From Jannaschia sp. CCS1 (GTDB taxonomy: Bacteria > Pseudomonadota > Alphaproteobacteria > Rhodobacterales > Rhodobacteraceae): DNA of 64,000 nt. The stretch is from the NCBI RefSeq assembly GCF_000013565.1, contig NC_007802.1, forward strand, positions 2,480,001 through 2,544,000, given 5' to 3'. Positions 29,361 through 36,482 of the stretch are shown in pieces (the first letter of the stretch is position 1; each line of letters starts with the position of its first letter). Position numbers and translations under genes: made by a program. The notes under the pieces were generated by a model. That model did not search any database. It saw only the letters and a program-made list of their open reading frames with translations, and had not been told where the DNA came from.

Positions 29361-30362
29361 TCAACCTCGGCGCAGGGGGCGTTCGGCGGCGGGGCCGGAT
29401 GGACCTCCGGTACCAGCGCGGCGACGCTCACGGGCGAAGACATAGAGACCCGCAAAAGCGATGAGGGCCGTTCCAAGGATCATGACCCAGCTCGGACGCT
29501 CGGCAAAGACCAGCCACCCCAGCAGAATTGCCATGGGCAGCGCCGCATATTCGTAGGAGGCGACGGTCGCGGCGTTGCCGATGCGGTAGGCGGCGGACAG
29601 GCAATAGCCGATCACGGCGGACATGGCGCCCAGAACCGCGAATTTCCAGATGTCCTCCGTTGCGGGCCAGACCCAGGCGCGCAAAAGGAAGACGAGGCTC
29701 TCACTCTCCACACCTTCGGCATACCGGCCATGGCCGACCGCGATATAGGACAGGGTGGAGACCACGATAAATGCGACCTGAATATAGATCGCCATGGCCG
29801 ATGCGGCAGATTTTGCGCCCAGTTTGCGGGTCATCACCTGCATCCCCGCATAGCAGGCGGCGGCAACGATCGGCAGCAACATGGCGGCGCGGGGGACGTC
29901 ATTCCAATCGGTCGCGGGGATCATCATCACGGCGACACCCACAAACCCGATGAGAAGCGCCGTGAGCCGGTGGCGGCCCACCGCCTCTCCCAATACCGGG
30001 ATGGCGAGAAGGGTGATGAACAGCGGGGCCACGAAGAACAGCGCCGTCGCCACACCCAGAGGCATGACGGACAGGCCAGCAAAATAGATCATGTTGGCGC
30101 AGACGATCAGCCCGGCACGGATCAGGTGCAGGCCCGGGCGGTCCGTTTTCAGGATACGCCAGCCGCCCTCGAACCAGACAAAGACCGATGTGGCAAAGAT
30201 CCCGATGACTGAGCGGATGAACACCATCTGGTGCAGGGGATAGCCACCGGACAGAAGTTTGATCAGCATATCGTTGATCGAGATACAGGCCATCCCCAGA
30301 AGGATCAGCATGATGGCGCGCAGCGGTGTGGCATCGGGGGGCGTGGCGTCAGGGGATGTCAC
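29361..30362 (-). CDS. EamA/DMT-superfamily transporter
   Basis: A 333-residue integral membrane protein with about ten helices and two EamA repeats (SINDMLIKLLSGGYPLHQMVFIRS in the first half; SYEYAALPMAILLGWLVFAERPS in the second). This places it in the drug/metabolite transporter superfamily. The substrate is unknown; relatives export amino acids or other small metabolites. A Pro/Thr-rich N-terminus precedes the first helix. Its start overlaps the stop of the GNAT gene by 4 bp, so the two form an operon. Confidence 0.85.
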   Translation of the reverse strand: MTSPDATPPDATPLRAIMLILLGMACISINDMLIKLLSGGYPLHQMVFIRSVIGIFATSVFVWFEGGWRILKTDRPGLHLIRAGLIVCANMIYFAGLSVMPLGVATALFFVAPLFITLLAIPVLGEAVGRHRLTALLIGFVGVAVMMIPATDWNDVPRAAMLLPIVAAACYAGMQVMTRKLGAKSAASAMAIYIQVAFIVVSTLSYIAVGHGRYAEGVESESLVFLLRAWVWPATEDIWKFAVLGAMSAVIGYCLSAAYRIGNAATVASYEYAALPMAILLGWLVFAERPSWVMILGTALIAFAGLYVFARERRRAGTGGPSGPAAERPLRRG

Positions 30363-30874
30363 CGGCCCTGCCCCCTGAGCCGGTCCAGAAGGTCAACCGT
30401 GTTGCGCCAACCGACGGTGACGGCAGGCACGGTCACGCCCAAAACCTCATCGTCGAACTCCACCGATTCCTGCCCGCCCCACCGACGGTAGATCGCGCGC
30501 GCAGCCGTGTTGGCGCTGAGCACGTCCAGGGTAAGGGCGCCGGGCACGGCCAGAACCGCAACGGCAGACATCAACGCCCGCCCCACCCCTTGGGCCCGCG
30601 CGGAGGGCTCCACATGCAGGTTGTCGAGAAAGGCACATTCGTGCGGGCCGTCATCCTGCATCGCCGCGAAACCAACAATCGACCCGCCGTCGACCATCAC
30701 AAAGACGCGCCGTGTGTCCAGGGCATTGACGGTCCATTCCTTCGCCATATGGGCCGAGAGCGGCGCGCCAAGGACCACTTCTGGCAATATTCCCACGTAA
30801 TCGCGCCGCCAGTTCGCCTCATGCAGGCGGGCGATCTCGGGCAGGTCCGAGGGGATTGCGGGGCGGAGGTCCAT
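30359..30874 (-). CDS. GNAT family N-acetyltransferase
   Basis: A 171-residue GNAT protein with the expected order: N-terminal strand (DLRPAIPSDLPEIARLHEANW), strand with LDNLHVEPSARAQGVGRALM (acetyl-CoA pyrophosphate loop motif A), and LDVLSANTAARAIYRRWGG (motif B region). It acetylates an unknown amine substrate. The 4-bp overlap with the downstream EamA exporter suggests that the enzyme and transporter share a substrate, which is inference. Confidence 0.85.
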   Translation of the reverse strand: MDLRPAIPSDLPEIARLHEANWRRDYVGILPEVVLGAPLSAHMAKEWTVNALDTRRVFVMVDGGSIVGFAAMQDDGPHECAFLDNLHVEPSARAQGVGRALMSAVAVLAVPGALTLDVLSANTAARAIYRRWGGQESVEFDDEVLGVTVPAVTVGWRNTVDLLDRLRGQGR

Positions 30875-31008
30875 GGGGAATTGGTGCCCTGCGCCACGAT
30901 GCGCTGCAAGGCCCCTATGTCGCGCGACCCGGTCATAAATCGCTTGACCTAAAGCCGCTTCACCCCGGTATCCGTCCTACGAGGCAACACACACAAGGCG
31001 CACGGGTC

Positions 31009-31368
31009 ATGCAAATCTCTGAAGTGTCCGAACGCTCTGGCCTGAGCGTGGCGACAATCCGCTACTATGAGAGGGCTGGAATCTGCCCAAAGATCCCTCG
31101 CGACGGGGCAGGTCACAGGGTGTTCACGCCCGAAATGCTGGCATGGCTGACCCTGTTGGCCGCGCTGCGCGACACCGGCATGGGGACGGAGAAGATGACC
31201 GCCTTCGCCATGCTGTACCGCGACGGGGACGCCACCGTGGCGGCGCGAAAACGGATGCTGATGGAGCATCAGACCGCCCTGGCCGCCCAACAGGCGCGTC
31301 TGGATGCCTGCCAGGCGCTGCTGGCCCAGAAGCTGACGCGCTACGATGAAATCCTGGGAGACGGGTGA
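31009..31368 (+). CDS. MerR family transcriptional regulator
   Basis: A 119-residue MerR-type regulator. The winged-helix N-terminus reads MQISEVSERSGLSVATIRYYERAGICPKIPRD, followed by a linker and a C-terminal coiled coil (residues about 75-115). No metal-binding Cys cluster is seen, so it is not a mercury or copper sensor of the classic kind. The start at 31009 is the family start; the reading from 30856 is too long. The stop overlaps the next start by one base (TGATG), so it probably regulates the SDR gene and itself. Confidence 0.88.
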   Translation: MQISEVSERSGLSVATIRYYERAGICPKIPRDGAGHRVFTPEMLAWLTLLAALRDTGMGTEKMTAFAMLYRDGDATVAARKRMLMEHQTALAAQQARLDACQALLAQKLTRYDEILGDG

Positions 31369-31967
31369 TGAGGATCATCGTTGTCGGAGCATCTGGGGAT
31401 ATCGGGCAGGCCGCATGTCGGGCGCTGGAGGGGACCCATGACCTGATCCGTGTCGGGCGATCCTCAGGCGACATAACGGCCGACATGAGCGATCCGCGGG
31501 CGGTGGCCGAGATGTACCGCCAAACGGGGCCAGTTGATGCCGTGGTCTGCACCGCCGGAGAGGTTCATTTCGCCCTCCTGCTTGCGCAGACCCACGCCAC
31601 GATGATGGAAGGTTTGGCGCAAAAGACCATGGGGCAGATCAACCTTGTGCTTCAGGGGCTCACCCATGTTAGCGACGGCGGCTCCTTCACCCTGACCAGT
31701 GGCATCCTGGATCGCAATCCGGTGCGTGGTGGCGTGGGGGCTGCAACCGCCAACGGCGCGCTTGCAGGCTTCGTGACCGGGGCCGCGATCGAGATGCCCC
31801 GGCGGCTGCGTTTGAACGTGGTCAGCCCCGGCATGCTGGACACCTCAGCCAGACGATACGGCGCGCTGTTTCCGGGGCATATCCCGGTACCGGACCACCG
31901 GGTCGGACAGGCCTATGTCAAATGCGTTGACGGCGCGATGACGGGCCGGGTCATCTGCGTGGACTGA
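31368..31967 (+). CDS. Atypical short-chain dehydrogenase/reductase
   Basis: A 199-residue Rossmann protein with the nucleotide loop VVGASGDIGQAA. The region where classical SDRs carry YxxxK reads GAATANGALAGFV, so both catalytic Tyr and Lys are absent. The Ser of the strand before it (TLTSGIL) is kept. It resembles the short, Lin1944-like atypical SDR group. It may bind NAD(P)H without classical chemistry. An ATG at 31368 overlaps the MerR stop; a GTG one codon earlier is also possible. Confidence 0.8.
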   Translation: MRIIVVGASGDIGQAACRALEGTHDLIRVGRSSGDITADMSDPRAVAEMYRQTGPVDAVVCTAGEVHFALLLAQTHATMMEGLAQKTMGQINLVLQGLTHVSDGGSFTLTSGILDRNPVRGGVGAATANGALAGFVTGAAIEMPRRLRLNVVSPGMLDTSARRYGALFPGHIPVPDHRVGQAYVKCVDGAMTGRVICVD

Positions 31968-31978
31968 CGCCCCGGACG

Positions 31979-32914
31979 TCAGCCGGGCAGCGGGATGTGT
32001 TCTGCGTTGTCCGTGGGGGGCAGTTGAAAGCGGCCATGCATCCAATCCCCCTCGCGCCACGCCTCCTTCGCGGCCTCGATCCGGTCCTTGGAGGAGGCCA
32101 CAAAGTTCCACCAGATGTGACGTGGGCCGTCCATTGTGTCGCCCCCCAAAAGCATGACCCGTGCGCCTTGCTCACCTGCTTGCATCGCGATCCTGTCGCC
32201 GGGGCGGAAGACCATCATCTGGCCTTTTGCGAAGGTTTGGCCTGCCACGCTCACCCCCCCGTCCAGCACATACGCGCCGCGATCCTCATGATCTTCGGGG
32301 AGCGGCAGCTGCGCGCCAGCCTCCAGCAGGGCATCGGCGTAGAACATACGTGACGGCGTGCTGACGGGGTTTGTCTCTCCGTAGGCCTCCCCCAGGATCA
32401 GGCGGAGCTGTTTGCCCTCTCCCTCCAAAAGCGGCAAATCGGCCTTGGCGGCATGGACAAAGTCAGGCGCTGCGTCCTCGGCGGCCTCCGGCAAGGCGAT
32501 CCACGTCTGAAGACCCGACAGCGTGTAGGGGGCGGCCAGCATGTCGCCGTCGATCCGCTCAGAATGGGTGATGCCGTGGCCCGCGGTCATCAGGTTCACG
32601 GCGCCGGGCTCAATCCATTGATCCGTGCCAAGGCTGTCGCGGTGGTGAAACTTGCCCTGAAACAGATAGGTGACGGTCGAGAGGCCGATATGGGGATGCG
32701 GGCGGATATCGACGCCCTGCCCGGTCAGAAACTCTGCCGGGCCCATCTGATCGAAAAAGATGAACGGGCCGACCATCTGACGTCTGGGTGCGGGCAGCGC
32801 GCGGCGCACCTCAAAATCACCAAGGTCCCGCGCACGGGGGACGATCACGGTCTCGATGGCGTCGACATCGTTGCCAATCGGGTAGTGGGTGTCGAGGAGC
32901 GGGTTCCAGCTCAT
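31979..32914 (-). CDS. Pirin family protein
   Basis: A 311-residue bicupin of the pirin family. The metal-binding motif RPHPHIGLSTVTYLFQGKFHHRDSLG and the following GITHSER with Glu are present in the N-terminal domain. The C-terminal domain carries DGGVSVAGQTF and HIWWNFVASSKDRIEAAKEAW. Bacterial pirins can be quercetinases or act as redox-linked regulators. The start at MSWNPLLDTHYPIG has AAGGAC 9 bp upstream and is preferred over the Met at 32962. Confidence 0.9.
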   Translation of the reverse strand: MSWNPLLDTHYPIGNDVDAIETVIVPRARDLGDFEVRRALPAPRRQMVGPFIFFDQMGPAEFLTGQGVDIRPHPHIGLSTVTYLFQGKFHHRDSLGTDQWIEPGAVNLMTAGHGITHSERIDGDMLAAPYTLSGLQTWIALPEAAEDAAPDFVHAAKADLPLLEGEGKQLRLILGEAYGETNPVSTPSRMFYADALLEAGAQLPLPEDHEDRGAYVLDGGVSVAGQTFAKGQMMVFRPGDRIAMQAGEQGARVMLLGGDTMDGPRHIWWNFVASSKDRIEAAKEAWREGDWMHGRFQLPPTDNAEHIPLPG

Positions 32915-33010
32915 GGCGTAGGTCCTTTCGGCGGGTGTGCGACACTGATAGCCGATCTGCACATTTGCGCCAATCTGCGCCGCACAGCTACTTTATGTGC
33001 AAAAGTGCAC

Positions 33011-33391
33011 CTAAACCGCTTTCAGTCCAAACGCCTCAGTCCCGCTGACGGGCCGGTTCGCCTGGGTCAGTTGAAAGCCGGTGATCAACCGAACAATCAG
33101 CCAAACAACCCAAAACGCCCAGACCAGGAAGCCCACGAGCACGAACATAAGGATGAAGCCCACCACGCCCATCAACAGGCCCCACCAAAACGTGCTGATC
33201 TGAAAGGTGAGATGACTGTCGAGAACCGGGTCTTTGCCCCGTTCGACATAGGCATAGACCAACCCGGCCAGCGCCGCGAATGGCACGAACAGACCCGCCG
33301 CAAAAAGTGCGTAGATGATGATGGCGGGTTGCAGCGGATGGCCATGGCCGGGCGCATTAATTGGGGGGCGCGGGGCGTTCGGGTCTTGCAT
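33011..33391 (-). CDS. DUF4870 small membrane protein
   Basis: A 126-residue protein with a Pro/His-rich N-terminus and three hydrophobic helices in the DUF4870 pattern (YVERGKDPVLDSHLTFQISTFWWGLL, then two long helices and a short tail). No biochemical role is established for the family to my knowledge. It lies between pirin and tRNA-Val on the same strand without visible coupling. Confidence 0.75.
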   Translation of the reverse strand: MQDPNAPRPPINAPGHGHPLQPAIIIYALFAAGLFVPFAALAGLVYAYVERGKDPVLDSHLTFQISTFWWGLLMGVVGFILMFVLVGFLVWAFWVVWLIVRLITGFQLTQANRPVSGTEAFGLKAV

Positions 33392-33564
33392 GGCGGGCTC
33401 CGGTCAAAAGGGGTTGGGCCAGTTTGACGTCAGGCAAGATGCGAGGTCAACGTCAGGTTTTGCGAAGCGCCGTTTTGCGCGTTCGGGCGCAGGGCTGATC
33501 GCGCGCCCCATATCAGGACGTCCCTCGTGCTCAAGTAACATGTTGGGGTCGCAGATATAGGGAA

Positions 33565-33640
<76 letters not shown>

Positions 33641-33703
33641 GCTGGCACGGCTGATAGCGCGAGGATGCGGGCGCGGGCAAGAGGCAATCTTGCCGCGATG
33701 CGC

Positions 33704-34315
33704 TCAATCGGCGTCATTGTCCTCCAGACGATATTCCTGCCCATCCCAAAGCCCGTATACGATACCCTGGTCATGCCCCTGCCCGGCCATCTCGTCCCGG
33801 CTGAGGCCGCGGATCAGCCCCCGCAGGACAAGCGATGTGATGCCATGGGTGACGCAGATGGCAGGTTCGGTGATCTCATCCAACAGGTCCTCAAGGCGCG
33901 CGCTCAGCGCCTCAAATCGTTCTCCTTCAGGGGTGTTCAGAGACAGCTCAAACAGGTTTGGATGTGCACGCGCGGCGGCGTCCTCCGCCAGGAAATCCTT
34001 GCGCAGGCGACCCTGCCAGGTGCCCATGTGAACCTCGGCCAACCTCGGCTCGATCTCAAACCCTTGCTCTGTGCGATCCGCGATCTCCGCCGCAATGTCC
34101 CAGGTCGTGCGGGTGCGTTGCAGGGGGCTGATGCGAACGGAACACGAGCGATGATGGGCAAACACCTGATCGCGCAAAATCCGCCCCTGTTGCGCGGCCT
34201 GATCCCGTCCAAGCGGTGTCAGCGGCGCATCAAGGTGACCCTGGCAACGCCCCTCCCGGTTCCACTCCGTCTCACCATGGCGCAGCACGTAAATGGCAGG
34301 CAACGGGCGCATCAC
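33704..34315 (-). CDS. Histidine phosphatase family protein
   Basis: A 203-residue phosphoglycerate mutase-like protein. The catalytic RHGE motif is YVLRHGETEWNREGRCQGHLD, with phosphorylated His at about residue 13. The second Arg segment is ISPLQRTRTTWDIA, the Glu is in LAEVHMGTWQG, and the distal His is in CVTHGITSLVLRGL. It could be a phosphatase of sugar phosphates or alpha-ribazole phosphate; nothing nearby decides. It lies between two tRNA-Val genes on the same strand. Confidence 0.87.
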   Translation of the reverse strand: MMRPLPAIYVLRHGETEWNREGRCQGHLDAPLTPLGRDQAAQQGRILRDQVFAHHRSCSVRISPLQRTRTTWDIAAEIADRTEQGFEIEPRLAEVHMGTWQGRLRKDFLAEDAAARAHPNLFELSLNTPEGERFEALSARLEDLLDEITEPAICVTHGITSLVLRGLIRGLSRDEMAGQGHDQGIVYGLWDGQEYRLEDNDAD

Positions 34316-34357
34316 GTCTGCCGCCTAGTGCTGAACGTCTGACTGCCGGGGGAGGAA

Positions 34358-34432
34358 TGGTGGGTGATAAGAGATTTGAACTCCTGACATCTTCGATGTG
34401 AACGAAGCGCTCTACCACTGAGCTAATCACCC
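34358..34432 (-). tRNA. tRNA-Val(CAC)
   Basis: A 75-nt tRNA with encoded CCA. The anticodon loop CTTCG-TTCACAT-CGAAG gives anticodon CAC. The acceptor GGGTGAT pairs with ATCACCC. Its -35/-10 lie inside the end of the HU gene. Confidence 0.93.
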
Positions 34433-34443
34433 ATTCCGAGGCG

Positions 34444-34472
34444 CTTTTAGCTGTCCTTAATCGGGTCTGCAA
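34444..34472 (-). promoter_or_regulatory. Promoter of tRNA-Val(CAC) within the HU gene end
   Basis: TTGCAG (34467-34472), 17 bp and TAAAAG (34444-34449) on the minus strand. The -10 falls across the HU stop codon region. Confidence 0.5.
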
Positions 34473-34932
34473 GGGGGGCGACATCGCCCGCGGCAGGGTC
34501 CGCTTCAGCGCGTTTCAGCTTCACGGTCAGCATGTCGCCGCCGGGCTTTTCCACGCGTTTCTTGATCATCAGCTTGCCAAGCGGTGGCACGACAACCTCG
34601 TCGGAGGCGTCGAGCGCTTTACCAATCTCGTCAAGGACAACATCAAAGACCATTTTCGCCTCGGACCGCTTCAGCGACACGCGCTTGGCCACCGCCTCGA
34701 TCAGATCGGGGCGTTTCAGGCGATCATCATCAGAAGCGGATGCTGCCGCCGCTGGCATGGGCGCGTTGGGTGATGTTGGCGTTGCCGGTGCAGGGGCCGT
34801 CTCGGCCACGGATTTGGGACCACCCGCCTTTGCGGCTGTCTTGGCCGTCGTCTTGGCAGATGTCACCGAGCGGCGCGGCCCGGCGGAGGTGGATTTGCGC
34901 TTTGTGGGTTTGCTCGGAGTGGTCGTTGCCAT
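34447..34932 (-). CDS. HU-family DNA-binding protein with basic N-terminal tail
   Basis: A 161-residue protein. Residues 1-75 are a low-complexity Lys/Ala/Pro/Thr/Ser tail (MATTTPSKPTKRKSTSAGPR...). Residues 80-160 form an HU/IHF fold (RLKRPDLIEAVAKRVSLKRSEAKMVFDVVLDEIGKAL, then PPLGKLMIKKRVEKPGG). Ordinary HU is 90 residues. The histone-H1-like tail suggests extended, perhaps regulated, nucleoid binding. Met at 34956 is an alternative start. Upstream readings are Cys-rich and unlikely. Confidence 0.8.
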   Translation of the reverse strand: MATTTPSKPTKRKSTSAGPRRSVTSAKTTAKTAAKAGGPKSVAETAPAPATPTSPNAPMPAAAASASDDDRLKRPDLIEAVAKRVSLKRSEAKMVFDVVLDEIGKALDASDEVVVPPLGKLMIKKRVEKPGGDMLTVKLKRAEADPAAGDVAPLADPIKDS

Positions 34933-35057
34933 TGCAGTCTGCCTCGCTCTGTACATCAGCGCCTTGACCTCAAAGGCCCGGCACACTGATTGTTTCTGAT
35001 CTGGGAACAACCTAGCCGAACCGGAGTGATTGGACCACCCTGCCCCAGAAATCAGCG

Positions 35058-35834
35058 TTAAGACGCAGCCTCCACCAGACGCAGCCGGCGGCGATCCCAG
35101 CGGGGCCATCCGATCAGCTCAGACATTGTGACGAACCGAAACCCGCGCCCCGTGACCCCGTCTAGGGCCGTGGGCATGGCGCGCACCGTGGCGCTGTGGA
35201 TGTCGTGGGCCAGGATCACGGCGCCGGTGTGACTGCCACCAACAACCCGCTGCGCGATGATGGACGACCCCGGGCGCTGCCAGTCCAGCGTATCCACCGA
35301 CCAGAGAATCGTTGGCATGGCACGGGTTTCAAACAGCATCAGCCGTTGGCGATCATAAAGATTGCCATAGGGCGGACGCATGGTAACGGGTGGACGCCCC
35401 ACGGCATCAAAGACCGCGCGGTTCGTCCGGTCGACCTGACTGAGGACCGAGGCATCGGAGTGACCATGGAGACTGGGATGGGACCATGTATGGTTGCCGA
35501 TCTCATGGCCCTCAGCCACCATCCGTTGCAGGATCTGCGGATAGCGCGCCGCATTGCGGCCAATCACATAGAACGTGGCGCGGATGCCCCTGACCCGCAA
35601 CATATCCAGCAATTGCGGCGTCAGATTGGGGTGTGGGCCATCGTCAAACGTCATCGCAACCAAGGGCTGCGCGGTCGGGATGCGCGTGACGGTTGCGGCT
35701 TCGCCCCGGGTGATCGGCCCGCGTCCGGCAAACGTCTGCGGCAGGCTCTGCGCCCGTGCGGCCACCGACACGAAGGGCGTTGCAAGGGCAGACACCGTTC
35801 CCAACAGCAACGCTCTACGGTGAAGAATAGTCAT
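35058..35834 (-). CDS. Secreted polysaccharide deacetylase
   Basis: A 258-residue NodB-homology protein with a signal peptide of TAT-like look (MTILHRRALLLGTVSALATP..., RR at 6-7). Motif 1 is TFDDGPHP, motif 2 HTWSHPS (metal-binding His), motif 3 RPPYGN. The later LAHDIHS gives the catalytic His. Such enzymes remove acetyl groups from peptidoglycan or exopolysaccharide in the periplasm. The substrate is not decided by context. It lies 125 bp upstream of the HU gene on the same strand. Confidence 0.88.
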   Translation of the reverse strand: MTILHRRALLLGTVSALATPFVSVAARAQSLPQTFAGRGPITRGEAATVTRIPTAQPLVAMTFDDGPHPNLTPQLLDMLRVRGIRATFYVIGRNAARYPQILQRMVAEGHEIGNHTWSHPSLHGHSDASVLSQVDRTNRAVFDAVGRPPVTMRPPYGNLYDRQRLMLFETRAMPTILWSVDTLDWQRPGSSIIAQRVVGGSHTGAVILAHDIHSATVRAMPTALDGVTGRGFRFVTMSELIGWPRWDRRRLRLVEAAS

Positions 35835-36151
35835 AGCGGCTGCCGTCCCTCGGCCTCGAAAAAGTGCCGCTCAACCATGGGCGGTGCGGCGGCAACTGCG
35901 CAACGAATCAGCAACTTGCGGCGGGCGATAGGGGCGCGCGCGTTGTCAGGAAGACACATTTCCGGCGACCATCGCCCTGATGGACGCCCGTAAACGTGGC
36001 AATGCTGCCACGGTCTGCCCCCCACCTGACGTGGATTACGGGCTGCCCCATGTCTCGCATTGAAAATTACAACCTGTCTTTGCCACATTAACGTGTCCAT
36101 GGCTGCTGCCTGCCATGCCAGTTTGTCTGAAATTTGTTCCCGGGGGACCTC
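35835..36151. other. Gene-free leader between deacetylase and small secreted protein
   Basis: No credible gene. Open frames here lack coding character. The region must hold the two divergent promoters. I see no strong sigma70 pair and no clear regulator box. Confidence 0.4.
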
Positions 36152-36331
36152 ATGAAAAAATTCTTGATTGCCGCAACCGCTGCAACCGTATTCACCACTT
36201 CTGCCCATGCTGGCGGGGTCGTGACACATATTCCACCCGCCGTTGTGGTTGATGACACCGCGGCGTCGAGCCAAGGCATCCTTGTGCCGGTCTTTGCATT
36301 GATCTTTATTTTGCTGGCGACACACGGCTAA
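36152..36331 (+). CDS. 59-aa small exported protein
   Basis: The start MKKFLIAATAATVFTTSAHA is a textbook signal peptide with cleavage after AHA. The mature part is only about 39 residues: GGVVTHIPPAVVVDDTAASS, then GILVPVFALIFILLATHG, a C-terminal hydrophobic helix. It may stay in the inner membrane. GGGGGACC precedes the ATG. A strong bidirectional terminator follows at 36387. Similar tiny secreted proteins with a GG-V-P start occur in Rhodobacteraceae, to my recollection. Function unknown. Confidence 0.65.
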   Translation: MKKFLIAATAATVFTTSAHAGGVVTHIPPAVVVDDTAASSQGILVPVFALIFILLATHG

Positions 36332-36386
36332 GCGATGCCAGAGGCGATCTCGCCCTTTGGGGCTGGGTCGGCTGGTACATCTCAAT

Positions 36387-36425
36387 AAAAAGGCCCGTAG
36401 CTGAAAAACGCTACGGGCCTTTTTT
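36387..36425. terminator. Bidirectional terminator between small secreted gene and lon
   Basis: AAAAAGGCCCGTAGC (36387-36401) pairs with GCTACGGGCCTTTTTT (36410-36425) over a TGAAAAAC loop. T-runs on both strands serve the plus-strand small gene and lon. Confidence 0.92.
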
Positions 36426-36482
36426 ATTTCTTTTCAGCCATTTGCGGGGCGGAGCTTACGTCCCGCCCCGGTCCGACACGTG

